Assembly: GCF_900105215.1 (NCBI RefSeq)
Contig: NZ_FOIP01000002.1
Location: 496,001-560,000 of the forward strand
Reading direction: 5' to 3'
From: Lacrimispora sphenoides
GTDB lineage: Bacteria > Bacillota > Clostridia > Lachnospirales > Lachnospiraceae
DNA length: 64,000 bases
Part shown: positions 26,100 through 35,133 of the stretch, piece after piece
How positions within the stretch are numbered: position 1 is the stretch's first letter
Layout of the letters: the number at the start of each line of letters is the position of its first letter
Notes under the pieces: model-generated
What the model was told of the DNA's origin: nothing
The model's database searches: none
The model's input: the letters and a program-made list of their open reading frames with translations, nothing else
Program-made: the position numbers and the translations under genes

Positions 26100-26981
26100 A
26101 TGTGCAAACAGCTTGGAATATCCCGGGCGGCTTATTATAAATGGTTACATCGTGAGACTCCGGAACAGGAATTAGGTAATATTAAGCTTGCAGAACTTAT
26201 CAAAGAATACGATGAACGCTTTCGTCATATCCTGGGCTATCGCAGAATGACTTCATGGATTAATAACTTCAATCATACCAACTATAGCCAAAACAGAGTA
26301 CACAGGATTATGAAGAAGTTGAGTATACATTCAGTCATCAGAAAGAAAAAGAAGAAATATAATTCAACTACACCTGAAACAACATCTGAGAATAAGCTTA
26401 ATAGAGATTTCTATGCAACAGCGCCAAATGAAAAGTGGACAACAGATGTAACCGAATTCAAAGTTCCGGGAGAGAAAAAGAAGTTGTATTTAAGTGCAAT
26501 CATAGATCTGTATGACAGGTATCCTGTTTCGTATGTAATCAGCAGCAGGAATGATAATAATTTGGTATTTAAAACATTTGATAAAGCAATCTCTTCAAAT
26601 CCCCATGCAAAACCTATTTTTCATAGTGATAGAGGCTTTCAATATACAAGCAAAGTATTCCAAAAGAAACTAAAAGTTCAGGAAAAGGAACAATCAATGT
26701 CCAGAGTTGGTCACTGTATTGATAATGGTCCTACAGAAGGCTTTTGGGGTATCATTAAAACAGAGATGTACCAAATGTATGAAATCATGGATGAAGAATC
26801 ATTGAGATATGCAATAAAGGATTATATAAGGTTTTATAGAAAAGAGCGTCCTCAAGATAGATATCATTGTAAAACACCGCTGGAGGTAAGAACCGAAGCG
26901 CTATCTTCCGAAAGGCCAAAGGAATATCCGATTCCTGAAAACAAACGAATTGAGAAATATAAAGAGAAATGGTGTGCATAG
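26100..26981 (+). CDS. IS3-family transposase OrfB (DDE), frame-damaged upstream
   Basis: The integrase core is complete: WTTDVTEF (first Asp), HSDRGFQYTS (second Asp) and the Glu in DNGPTEGFWG, then a typical FYRKERPQ end. The conserved lead-in WSIEWMCKQLGISRAAYYKW starts before the ATG, near 26085. The -1 frame reached from orfA runs out of register at AGAAATGG (about 26080-26087): one extra A would join it to this frame. The fusion transposase is therefore probably not made. Confidence 0.8.
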   Translation: MCKQLGISRAAYYKWLHRETPEQELGNIKLAELIKEYDERFRHILGYRRMTSWINNFNHTNYSQNRVHRIMKKLSIHSVIRKKKKKYNSTTPETTSENKLNRDFYATAPNEKWTTDVTEFKVPGEKKKLYLSAIIDLYDRYPVSYVISSRNDNNLVFKTFDKAISSNPHAKPIFHSDRGFQYTSKVFQKKLKVQEKEQSMSRVGHCIDNGPTEGFWGIIKTEMYQMYEIMDEESLRYAIKDYIRFYRKERPQDRYHCKTPLEVRTEALSSERPKEYPIPENKRIEKYKEKWCA

Positions 26982-27054
26982 AAAAACGTCCACACAAATA
27001 TGTGTGACCGTTTTTAAGCACTTCATTTTAGATATTTATCCTGTCTACTTGACA

Positions 27055-28661
27055 GGCAATGTCATTAAGTTAAGAAGAAAGTCAATAGATAAGATTATGA
27101 AGTAGGTGGCGAATTCAATTATGAGTTCGCCATTTTTGTGTAAAAGCGCATGCCAAAAACAGATGAGCATTTATGATCATCTGCAAATTCGTATTCCATT
27201 AGTAGCGGCTAGGAAATCCGGTATACAAATCCAATTGCGTTTTTTATGTTTTGATATCTTTTATATATCCTATCAGGACGTATAGAAGATAAGTACTTTG
27301 GTATCAATGCAAGCAAAATCTTTTCAGTTATCTTCCCGTTGTAATACTGACGACAAAAGTTTACTGCATTTGAGAAGTTAATTCTTTTGTTTGGAGGCGT
27401 TTTTATCTGATATGCTATCAATGCAGAAAAATTATACATAATCAGTTTCGAGAAAATTTCTTGAAGTATCAAATCATATTTCTTGCTATGAATACTAGCC
27501 AAGCCAATATTATACTTTAGCTCCCGAAAAGACGTTTCAATATCCCATCTCATTTTATACAAGAGCTTTAACGTTTCTGCCGGAAAATCATCTGCTGGTA
27601 AATTAGTAAAGAGTGTTTCATAGGAATTCTCAGAAATCTTAAAGCGAACAATCCTGATAGGTAAATCATATAGCTTATTTTCTCTTGGGTGTAAGTAATC
27701 AAATGTTGTGTGTTGTTGGATCCAACGATATCTATACGGATCTACCCTCATCAATTCCTTAGATTCTTTTGTTTGTCTTCTGGTAAGAGTGATAATTGTT
27801 TCAATGTCAAACTCTTTATCCGTTGGAAGATTAATCTTAATCCCGTATGATTCCTTGGATCTTATTATGTAATTCCAATGCTTTTCTTGGAAATGTGCGA
27901 TATTATTAAAGGACTCATATCCTCTATCTGCTATTACGATTACTTTTCCTTGAATGTTGGATTGGTCGTTCATTGATATGAGTGCTTTATGCTCGTTCAT
28001 TCCTCGTTTGCTTTGAACAGAAGCCTCCACATAAATATGTTGTAATAGATCATACATTGCATCAAGATGCAGAAGATTATATCCTTTTGTATTCTCATCA
28101 TTCCTAATAAAGGAATATTTATCATTCGGGTTAACGGGTAACCTCAAATCTGAGCCGTCAACTGCCATAAGACGATATCCCTTGAATAAAACATGTTCGT
28201 CACATTGAGCAACCATATTTTTGAAAATGTATTCTAGCGCTGAGGAAGAAACCTTGTCTCTTTGCTGGCAAAAGGCTGAAACAGATGCCGTAGACTCAGA
28301 ATAATTGAACCACTCAAACAACTCCTTGCATAAGTTGTTTCCACCCATTCCTATCAACATCTTCAGTACTGTTTCGAAGGATAATTTCCGGTTTCGTGTG
28401 AAGTCAACATCAACTCTTTTCACGAAATCTGCGGGGTTATGTGACATAAATTGGATTATATCGGATAATATTTTCTTGATCTTTTTAGGTTCCATTACTT
28501 TGCCTCCTTGAAAAAATGTCTTTCAAGGCTTGGCTACAGACTTTTGTATTCTTGTCAAGTGTTTTTTCAAAATTTTTATATGTGTGCACAAGAAAAAACG
28601 CTTATCCTACATTTTGTATTGTAGGTGTAAGCGTTTAGCTCTTCTTAACTTAATGACATTG
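27055..28661 (-). mobile_element. IS4-family insertion sequence inside the IS3 element
   Basis: The 1607-bp element ends in CAATGTCATTAAGTTAAGAAG and its exact inverted copy, and is flanked by a 10-bp direct repeat ACTTGACAGG (27045-27054 and 28662-28671). That size of duplication suits IS4/IS231 elements. It carries one transposase gene. Removing it and one repeat restores the IS3 right inverted repeat, so this is the younger insertion. Confidence 0.92.
27209..28495 (-). CDS. IS4-family transposase
   Basis: The 428-residue protein has the DDE signatures of IS4: MAVDGSDLRLP (first Asp), VIADRGYESFN (second Asp) and the YREK-type motif YKMRWDIETSFRELKY with the Glu. The gene fills most of its element, has no frameshift and begins after GGAGG, so the element may still be active. 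Confidence 0.93.
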   Translation of the reverse strand: MEPKKIKKILSDIIQFMSHNPADFVKRVDVDFTRNRKLSFETVLKMLIGMGGNNLCKELFEWFNYSESTASVSAFCQQRDKVSSSALEYIFKNMVAQCDEHVLFKGYRLMAVDGSDLRLPVNPNDKYSFIRNDENTKGYNLLHLDAMYDLLQHIYVEASVQSKRGMNEHKALISMNDQSNIQGKVIVIADRGYESFNNIAHFQEKHWNYIIRSKESYGIKINLPTDKEFDIETIITLTRRQTKESKELMRVDPYRYRWIQQHTTFDYLHPRENKLYDLPIRIVRFKISENSYETLFTNLPADDFPAETLKLLYKMRWDIETSFRELKYNIGLASIHSKKYDLILQEIFSKLIMYNFSALIAYQIKTPPNKRINFSNAVNFCRQYYNGKITEKILLALIPKYLSSIRPDRIYKRYQNIKNAIGFVYRIS

Positions 28662-28675
28662 ACTTGACAGGGGGC

Positions 28676-28800
28676 ATATCAAAAGCTTGTGGCTTTAATT
28701 TTATTTATAGGTACGGGACACTTGGTAAATATCAAGGACAAATATTGAAAGGTACATTTTCAGCTATGAAAATGTACCTTTCAATATTAAAAAAGTTGTG
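28676..28800 (+). repeat. Post-tRNA cassette, copy B (right part)
   Basis: GCTTGTGGCTT, TTTATAGGTACGGGACACTTGG, AAGGACAAAT and a perfect hairpin TTGAAAGGTACATTTTCA/TGAAAATGTACCTTTCAA follow the IS3 right end. The other hairpin arm (CCACAGGC) lies at 25262-25275, left of the IS3 element, showing that the IS inserted into the loop. Confidence 0.75.
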
Positions 28801-28894
28801 CTGACCGGAAAATTTCAGATATGTGATTAAAAAAGAGGCATTCTCCAGCCGACTGGCGGCTTTTTTCGTCAAGGCATTAAATCCATTATAAATT

Positions 28895-29236
28895 TTAGCC
28901 AATAATAATACCGTTATCATCCAGGTATTTAAGCCCCCAGTTATCCATAGCATTCAAAATTGGAAAAAGGCTTTTGCCAAAGCTTGTAAGTGTGTATTCT
29001 ACTTTAGGTGGCACTTCGGGATAAACTTTTCGCTCAATCAAGCCATCTTGTTCAAGGTTACGCAACTGTAGGGTCAGCATTTTTGGCGTTGCATCAGGAA
29101 TATAACGTGATAATTCATTAAATCTCAAAATTTTGTTATCATTCAAATACCATAATATAAGCGATTTATATTTTCCACCGATTAAGTCCATGGTAGCTTC
29201 AACAGCGCAACGATAATGTTCTGGTTTCCGTTTCAA
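28895..29236 (-). CDS. HxlR-family transcriptional regulator
   Basis: The 113-residue winged-HTH protein carries the family core (CAVEATMDLIGGKYKSLILW, ATPKMLTLQLRNLEQDGLI, YTLTSFGKSL). The Cys at position 10 matches the position used by thiol/quinone-sensing members such as YodB. It is divergent from the 2-enoate reductase-type flavoprotein gene, a common arrangement in which the regulator represses the reductase until an electrophile appears. That link is inferred. Confidence 0.88.
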   Translation of the reverse strand: MKRKPEHYRCAVEATMDLIGGKYKSLILWYLNDNKILRFNELSRYIPDATPKMLTLQLRNLEQDGLIERKVYPEVPPKVEYTLTSFGKSLFPILNAMDNWGLKYLDDNGIIIG

Positions 29237-29380
29237 AATTATTCCCCCTATCTATCATTTATGTCAGTATATATCATAAAAGTGCGTTCTTGCAAGTAGT
29301 TTGGAGGGTAGTTATAATGAAATCACAAAACGTTAACGGAATTGTACATATTTAACTTAATCGATCTGAAGGGAGAAAAG

Positions 29381-31330
29381 ATGACTGAATATAGGAAATT
29401 ATTTGAGCCAATTCAGGTTGGCTCAATTACATTAAAAAATCGTTTTATCATGCCGCCGATGGCGAATAACCTGGCGAATGCTGACGGAACACTTAGCCCC
29501 AATTCCATTGCCTATTACACAGAACGAGCACGAGGGGGTGTTGGATTAATCATAACAGAATGTTCAGCAGTAGATTTTCCCCATGGTTTGATCGTTGAGC
29601 GTCAGCCAAAGGTGAACAGCAATTCCGTAATGCCGGATTGGCGTCGGTTGGCGGAGTCTGTACATAGCTATGACACAAAGATTATTGCACAGATTCATCA
29701 TGGTGGTTTTCTTTCAGACCCGGAATATAACAATGGAGAACTTTCTATGTCGCCTTCGGGGTATGATGGCGACCTTTGGTTTAAGGCCAGAGAAATGTCA
29801 CATGATGAAATAAACGAGATCATCGAAAAACATATCTTTGCTGCAGAAATGCTCTATAAGGCTGGCTTAGATGGCGTCGAAGTACATGCTTCCTCAACAT
29901 ACCTGATCAATGAATTCTTAACGCCTGAATATAATCATCGAACGGACGAGTATGGTGGAGCACTGAAAAATAGGGCACGCATATTGACAGAAATTATTTC
30001 TGGAATAAAAAAGAGGTGTCCTGGCAATTTTATGATCAGTGTTCGTCTTGCTATCAAAGATTTAGAGATTTCTAATGGGTTAAGTATTGAAGAAGGGGTT
30101 GAGGTGGCCCGTCTATGTGAAACGGCAGGTGCTGATATGATAAACGCCACTATGGGCTTTTTCAAAAGTCAATGCATGGATACAGAGAGCCAATGGCAGG
30201 ACGAAGGCGGTCGGTTATATATGGCTACTCCGGTCAAAGAAGCCATGACAACAGCAAAAGTGGCGGCAGTCGGAAAATTTCGCTCCCCATCTTTCTGTAA
30301 TGAAGTGATAGAACAAGAGAAAACCGATCTTATTTGCATTGGTCGCCAGCTACTATGTGATCCATTCTGGGTTAGAAAACTTGAGTATGGTCAAGAAGAG
30401 CAAATTCGACCTTGTCTGAATTGCAATGATGGCTGCATAGATCAATTATTTCGACATGGAAATCTGCGTTGTGCAATAAATCCATATACTGGTTATGAGC
30501 ATCAATACAGCGAACACAATGTGCCAGCTGCCGGTATTCGTAAAAAGGTAATGATTGTCGGTGGTGGTATTGCGGGTATGCAGACGGCAATTATTGCTGC
30601 TAAAAGAGGTCATGATGTGACAATCACAGAAAGAACCGACAAACTGGGAGGGCAAATGATATTGGCAGGTATGGCGCCCCATAAAGAAGTAATTCAGAAG
30701 GCATTGCATTGGTATCAGCAGGAGATTAAACGGCTTTGCATAAAAGTAAAGTTAAATGCAGAGACAGATGCCAAAATGCTAAATTCTATTGCTGTTGATG
30801 CGATTGTTATTGCAACAGGAGCAAGGCCCGTGAAACCTCCGATTATGGGCAAAGAAAAGGTTACCACAGCATGGGATATTTTAGGTGGTAATGAAGAAAT
30901 GCTTTTACGGGGAAAGATAGCTGTGATCATCGGTGGAGGTATGGTTGGCTGTGAAACGGCACATTTTCTGCACAAGAAAGGTTATAAGATTACAATTCTT
31001 GAAAAATCAAATGTGATATGTACAGATGAAGAACCAATGCACCGGGAATTTTTAGAAGCATATCTGCGAGAAAATATACGGATTGAAACAGGGGTTTTGG
31101 TAACGGAAATTGCTGACAACGAGGTTATGTTTGAAACTGCTGAAGGAAAGGAAGCGGTGGTTCGGGCAGACTTAATTATCTCGGCAGTCGGCAGTCGTCC
31201 ATATGGCAGAGAAATCATTGACAGCTTAGGTACTGCAGGAATTCCAGTTTACCAAATTGGCGATAGTGTTAAGGTTGGAAACATGCGTTCAGCAACCAGA
31301 AGTGCTATGGATGTTGCATACCTCATATAA
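29381..31330 (+). CDS. OYE/2-enoate reductase-type FMN, FAD, [4Fe-4S] flavoenzyme
   Basis: From ATG 29381 (GAAGGGAGAAAAG upstream) it has 649 residues. The N-terminal TIM barrel binds FMN (LFEPIQVGSITLKNRFIMPP, QIHHGG, DGVEVHASSTYLINEFL), then a CLNCNDGC...C cluster for [4Fe-4S], then FAD and NAD(P) Rossmann folds (VMIVGGGIAGMQTAI, VAVIIGGGMVGCETA). These enzymes reduce activated C=C bonds in enoates or dienoyl-CoA at NAD(P)H expense. The HAH pair typical of the barrel is HAS here. It is divergent from the HxlR gene and followed by a terminator. Confidence 0.9.
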   Translation: MTEYRKLFEPIQVGSITLKNRFIMPPMANNLANADGTLSPNSIAYYTERARGGVGLIITECSAVDFPHGLIVERQPKVNSNSVMPDWRRLAESVHSYDTKIIAQIHHGGFLSDPEYNNGELSMSPSGYDGDLWFKAREMSHDEINEIIEKHIFAAEMLYKAGLDGVEVHASSTYLINEFLTPEYNHRTDEYGGALKNRARILTEIISGIKKRCPGNFMISVRLAIKDLEISNGLSIEEGVEVARLCETAGADMINATMGFFKSQCMDTESQWQDEGGRLYMATPVKEAMTTAKVAAVGKFRSPSFCNEVIEQEKTDLICIGRQLLCDPFWVRKLEYGQEEQIRPCLNCNDGCIDQLFRHGNLRCAINPYTGYEHQYSEHNVPAAGIRKKVMIVGGGIAGMQTAIIAAKRGHDVTITERTDKLGGQMILAGMAPHKEVIQKALHWYQQEIKRLCIKVKLNAETDAKMLNSIAVDAIVIATGARPVKPPIMGKEKVTTAWDILGGNEEMLLRGKIAVIIGGGMVGCETAHFLHKKGYKITILEKSNVICTDEEPMHREFLEAYLRENIRIETGVLVTEIADNEVMFETAEGKEAVVRADLIISAVGSRPYGREIIDSLGTAGIPVYQIGDSVKVGNMRSATRSAMDVAYLI

Positions 31331-31376
31331 GCAATGAAGACATATCAAGAATTTGGATGCATTCATTAAAAATAGT

Positions 31377-31414
31377 AAAGTCGCCGTTTCCGAATCGGGA
31401 AAATGGCGACTTTT
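31377..31414 (+). terminator. Terminator of the enoate reductase gene
   Basis: AAAGTCGCCGTTTCC and GGAAAATGGCGACTTT form a long stem followed by TTTTCG. Confidence 0.8.
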
Positions 31415-31577
31415 CGTATATTAGACAACATAGGTGCTGCTGCCAGTTCTGGTTTCAACGATACCGAATGCATTTAACTTAATGGGGTGACAGTGACATA
31501 ATGTATATTTTAAAGTTTGTTTGATTTTATTCGTTTCTCCGTATATACTAAAAGATATATTCAATATGGAGACGAAT

Positions 31578-31810
31578 ATGCTTGATTATATTTCCGTCCG
31601 GCAAGTAGCTGGTAAATGGGGAATTTCTGAACGCAGAATTCAAAAGCTCTGCGAAGAAAAACGAATCGTCGGAGCAATCCGATTTGGACATGCCAGGGCA
31701 ATACCGAAAATGCAGAAAAGCCTACAGATGCAAAAAGAAAAAAAGAGGATAAATGTGTAAATAATTCGGAGGGAGGCATCGAAAATGGGAAACAAAATTC
31801 TAATTACTGA
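31578..31810 (+). pseudogene. Excisionase-like small HTH protein with frameshift
   Basis: MLDYISVRQVAGKWGISERR then RIVGAIRFGHARAIPK is the typical small MerR/AlpA-like HTH protein found on mobile DNA. After IPK the frame gives an odd MQKSLQMQKE tail and stops at 31760. Adding one A to the A4 run at 31707-31710 gives IPKNAEKPTDAKRKKEDK, the usual kind of ending, running to a stop at 31810. TGGAGAC precedes the ATG. Confidence 0.65.
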
Positions 31811-31949
31811 TAATATAAAATTAGTGGTGTTACTTAAAAAGTGTGTAGTCAAAGAGAGTCTTGAATCGGACATACGCTGTACGAGCGAAGAAGGGTTTTG
31901 TTTATCAAAATGCAGCGCCTATACTTTAGATGTTATGGAGGCTATATAA
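31785..31949 (+). CDS. 54-residue shortened receiver-like protein coupled to the response regulator
   Basis: An ATG with a strong GGAGGGAGG begins MGNKILITDNIKLVVLLKKC, and the protein ends SAYTLDVMEAI. Start and end look like the first strand/helix and the phospho-acceptor LDVM strand of a receiver domain, but half the usual 115-120 residues are missing and the acidic pair is TDN. Its TAA overlaps the response regulator ATG (TAATG), so the two are translationally coupled. It could be a remnant retained as a translation leader. No known family. Confidence 0.55.
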   Translation: MGNKILITDNIKLVVLLKKCVVKESLESDIRCTSEEGFCLSKCSAYTLDVMEAI

Positions 31950-32623
31950 TGAATAAAATATTGGTTGTTGAAGATGAAGATATTTTACGCGAAGTGATAA
32001 TCGACTATCTGATTGAGGATGGATATCAGGTATTAGAGGCTGCAGATGGTGAAAAAGCTTTAGAGCTGTTTCAATCAAATTCTGTTGATTTAGTTATCTT
32101 AGACATTGTTCTGCCAAAGGTTGACGGTTGGTCAGTATGCCGAAGAATACGGAAAAATTCCAGTATCCCGATCATCATTTTAACCGCTCGTTCAGATGAG
32201 GACGACTCTCTTTTAGGATATGAGTTGGGAGCGGATGATTATCTGATCAAACCATATAGTCCCCGTGTTTTAATGGCAAAAGTGAAACGCTTTCTTGAAA
32301 AATACTCAGGTACTATAGATGGAATGCTGATATCATCTGGCGGTATTGTCATAAATATGGGATCAAGACTTGTTTCTGTAGATGGCATTACAATTAATCT
32401 GACACATACAGAATTTGAAATTCTCTCTTACTTAATGCAAAATAAAGGGATTGTAATTACCAGAGAGCAACTGATCGCTAAAGTATGGGGTTATGATTTT
32501 TATGGTGATGAAAAGATAGTGAACAGCCATATCAGAAATCTGCGTGCAAAGTTAGGCAGCAGAGGCAGCTGCATTGTTACGGTTATCCGTTCGGGATATA
32601 AATTCGAAGAGGAACAGCTATGA
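31949..32623 (+). CDS. OmpR/PhoB-family response regulator
   Basis: The 224-residue protein has a receiver domain (ILVVEDEDILRE, phospho-acceptor D52 in ILDIVLPKVDG, LIKPY) and a C-terminal winged helix (HTEFEILSYLMQNKGIVITR, GDEKIVNSHIRNLRAKL). The start at 31949 overlaps the preceding small gene's stop. The stop codon overlaps the kinase start (ATGA), so they form one VanR/VanS-like system. Likely targets are the adjacent surface-polymer acylation genes; this is an inference. Confidence 0.93.
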   Translation: MNKILVVEDEDILREVIIDYLIEDGYQVLEAADGEKALELFQSNSVDLVILDIVLPKVDGWSVCRRIRKNSSIPIIILTARSDEDDSLLGYELGADDYLIKPYSPRVLMAKVKRFLEKYSGTIDGMLISSGGIVINMGSRLVSVDGITINLTHTEFEILSYLMQNKGIVITREQLIAKVWGYDFYGDEKIVNSHIRNLRAKLGSRGSCIVTVIRSGYKFEEEQL

Positions 32624-34356
32624 AAAAAAGTATTGTTTTTAAATGGTTTTTGTTAACAACTATGCTATTCTCCACAATGCTTTTATTCATAGGTATCGCT
32701 CAAAATTACTTCTTTGAGAAATATTACGTTAATGAGAAGTCAGATTCTCTTAAAATGTACATGAGCGAATACACAGATACGGCAGCGAAAAAAAGAACGG
32801 AAGCAGCATCAGGAGAATTTTATAAGAATAACCATATATGGATAACAAAATTAGATAAATATGGACGTATCTGTGATGTGGAAAATTACTATATCGAAGT
32901 GAAACTGGATAATGAATCCCAGGATAATTTGCGAATCCCAATGTACTCATTTCAAGGAGACTATTCTTCCGATGTACTCTCGTTATTAGAAGTCGGTGAT
33001 GAGGTGGTTATTGATACCGTTAATATAGCAGGTGAAACGATACCTTACAATATACAGACTGATTTAATCGGAGTTCTAAATATGAGCATTGCAAATAAGC
33101 TACATGGCCCTGATGCTGATAAGGCTTATAGTCACCTTGCAGTCGGTATATTAAGGGGTACAATAGCGAAAGCTGTATTTCCGGAACGTGCGCTGGATAT
33201 TCAGTTTCCCTACAATGAACAGTATTTTCTGGAACAGATAAAAGAATTTCAAGCCAGGCTTCTGGCTGATGATGCGAAACCCCTTCAGCATACGGAAGAG
33301 CATAGTGCAACAGAAAATTTTGCAGAATACAAGATAATTATCAAACCGGTTGTTGAAAATGGGGTGACGGAATATATTTTTGCCATGACCTCTCTTCAGC
33401 CGGTAGGCGAAGCAATATCGGTTATTCGACAATTCTATCCTTACTTTTTTGGATTTACTGTTCTATGCGTTATTCTTTTGGCATTTGTTTTTTCTAAGTG
33501 GCTGGCTAAACCGCTGATATTCATCAACAAGATTACAGGGAAAATAGCAAACATGGATTTTACGGAAAAGCTGCCGGTGCGTTCCGCCGATGAAATTGGT
33601 CAACTATCCCAAAATATCAATTACCTATCGAACCAGATGGAATCATATATTGGTCAGCTGAAACAGGACCTAGATAAAGAGAAGCAGCTGGAAAACACAC
33701 GGAAGGAATTTATTGCAGGGGTATCTCATGAGTTGAAAACGCCTCTTGCTGTTATGAAAAGTTGCCTATCTATTTTAAGAGACGGAATTGCAGCCGAAAA
33801 AAGGGAACATTACTTTCAGGCAATGGAAGACGAAATACAACGAATGGATATGCTGGTTGTTAATATGCTGGATCTGGCTAAGTTTGAATCTGGCACCTAT
33901 AAGCCTGAAATGGCTCCTTTTGAAATAGATAAAGTGATTACAGAAGTATGCAGGTCGCTGGCTGGACAAATACAGGAGAAAAATCTCTCTCTTACATTGA
34001 GATTTAGTTCTCAGATGGTAGTAGGGCATAAAGGGCTAATCAGTCGTGTTATTACTAATTTTCTCAGTAATGCAATCCGGCATACTGATAATGGACATGC
34101 AATCATAATTACCGTAAATGACAACGGACAGACAGCAGAAATCAGTGTGGAAAATCAAGGGAACCCGATTTCAGAGGAAGATAAAAAAAAGATATGGGAC
34201 CAATTCAACAGTTTAGAGTCACGGACATCTAAATCAGGCACGGGGCTCGGACTTTCCATATCCAAGGAAATACTGGAGCTTCATCAAGCAGCGTATGGTG
34301 TGGAAAATACAAAAGATGGCGTCTGCTTTTTCTTTTCACTGCCGATCCAATTATAA
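32620..34356 (+). CDS. Membrane sensor histidine kinase (VanS-like)
   Basis: The 578-residue protein has a TM helix near residues 8-30, an extracellular sensor of about 240 residues, a second TM near 271-292, a HAMP linker (LAKPLIFINKITGKIANMDF), the H-box VSHELKTPLAVMKS with H370, and an HATPase with NFLSNAIRHTDNG and GTGLGLSISKE. Its cognate regulator is the overlapping upstream gene. The sensor domain gives no clear ligand hint. A terminator follows. Confidence 0.93.
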   Translation: MKKSIVFKWFLLTTMLFSTMLLFIGIAQNYFFEKYYVNEKSDSLKMYMSEYTDTAAKKRTEAASGEFYKNNHIWITKLDKYGRICDVENYYIEVKLDNESQDNLRIPMYSFQGDYSSDVLSLLEVGDEVVIDTVNIAGETIPYNIQTDLIGVLNMSIANKLHGPDADKAYSHLAVGILRGTIAKAVFPERALDIQFPYNEQYFLEQIKEFQARLLADDAKPLQHTEEHSATENFAEYKIIIKPVVENGVTEYIFAMTSLQPVGEAISVIRQFYPYFFGFTVLCVILLAFVFSKWLAKPLIFINKITGKIANMDFTEKLPVRSADEIGQLSQNINYLSNQMESYIGQLKQDLDKEKQLENTRKEFIAGVSHELKTPLAVMKSCLSILRDGIAAEKREHYFQAMEDEIQRMDMLVVNMLDLAKFESGTYKPEMAPFEIDKVITEVCRSLAGQIQEKNLSLTLRFSSQMVVGHKGLISRVITNFLSNAIRHTDNGHAIIITVNDNGQTAEISVENQGNPISEEDKKKIWDQFNSLESRTSKSGTGLGLSISKEILELHQAAYGVENTKDGVCFFFSLPIQL

Positions 34357-34381
34357 GAAATGAATAATAATAATTACTAGC

Positions 34382-34416
34382 AAAACAGCTATGAAGGATA
34401 CTTCATGGCTGTTTTT
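34382..34416 (+). terminator. Terminator of the two-component operon
   Basis: AAAACAGCTATGAAG pairs with CTTCATGGCTGTTTTT, one mismatch, ending in a T run. Confidence 0.8.
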
Positions 34417-34512
34417 CTGCAAAAATAATATCTGAGATTTATCTCATCTGCACCTGTTCTGCACTTGGCTGATGTAATATCTATGTGTCAAATAAAGAAA
34501 AGAGGTATTTAT

Positions 34513-35121
34513 ATGAAAAAATTAATGATGTGTTTCATGATAGGCATTCTTCTGATAGGCACGGTTGCCTGCGGGAATAAAACGGCTGAAAAGGATGCTA
34601 CAAATCAGTTTAAGAGCAGTGTGTTTATGGGAGATTCCATTACCGAGGGTTTTGCTGTTTATGAAATCCTACCGAACGAATCTGTGATGGCTGGGGCAGG
34701 AGCTACAGCAGGTTATATCTATGAAGAGTATATGGATGATTTAGCTGAAAAGAAACCAGATAACGTCTTCATTATGCTGGGCTCGGATGATATGCTTATG
34801 CCTGTGGATGATCCTAAAGAATTATTCAGAAATGATTTAACGAAGTTCATCAATAAGATTAAAGAAGAATCGCCCGACAGTAAGATTTATATCCAATCTA
34901 TAACGCCTGTCACACAGGAGGCATTAGAACTAGAATCTCGCTATGAAAGAATAGAGGAATATAACGAACTTTTAAAGGATTTAGCAGACGAGTTATCAGT
35001 AAATTATGTAGACATAGGAGCATTGGCAAAGGAAAACTCAGATTTGTTTGCTGAAGACGGTGTTCATTTCAAGAAAGAATTTTATCAGTTGTGGCTGAAT
35101 AAACTCTCTGAATTATTATAG
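34513..35121 (+). CDS. SGNH-hydrolase lipoprotein
   Basis: The ATG at 34513 (AGAGG upstream) starts a lipoprotein signal MKKLMMCFMIGILLIG with lipobox TVAC. The mature part has SGNH blocks: GDSITEG with the Ser, the LGSDD segment and the C-terminal DGVHFKKE carrying the Asp and His. Such surface esterases act with MBOAT acyltransferases in transferring or removing acyl groups on exopolymers. It is 12 bp before the MBOAT gene. Confidence 0.87.
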   Translation: MKKLMMCFMIGILLIGTVACGNKTAEKDATNQFKSSVFMGDSITEGFAVYEILPNESVMAGAGATAGYIYEEYMDDLAEKKPDNVFIMLGSDDMLMPVDDPKELFRNDLTKFINKIKEESPDSKIYIQSITPVTQEALELESRYERIEEYNELLKDLADELSVNYVDIGALAKENSDLFAEDGVHFKKEFYQLWLNKLSELL

Positions 35122-35133
35122 AGGGGGGGAAAT

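Larger units (their letters stand above)
25286..28675 (+). mobile_element. IS3-family (IS150-like) element, interrupted by an IS4-family element
   Basis: Ends are imperfect inverted repeats: GATCCTCCATAAGTAGATATGG on the left and, reversed, GCCCCCTGTCAAGTAGACAGG on the right, both continuing with TAAATA and AAAA. A 4-bp ATAT flanks both ends (25282-25285 and 28676-28679), a likely target duplication. OrfA and orfB lie inside. The right inverted repeat is split at 27054 by the second element. The target was the loop of a post-tRNA cassette hairpin (copy B). Confidence 0.75.

Noticed and set aside
31449..31577. Upstream extension of the small HTH gene from 31521
   Set aside because: The ribosome site TGGAGAC and the conserved start MLDYISV place the start at 31578.
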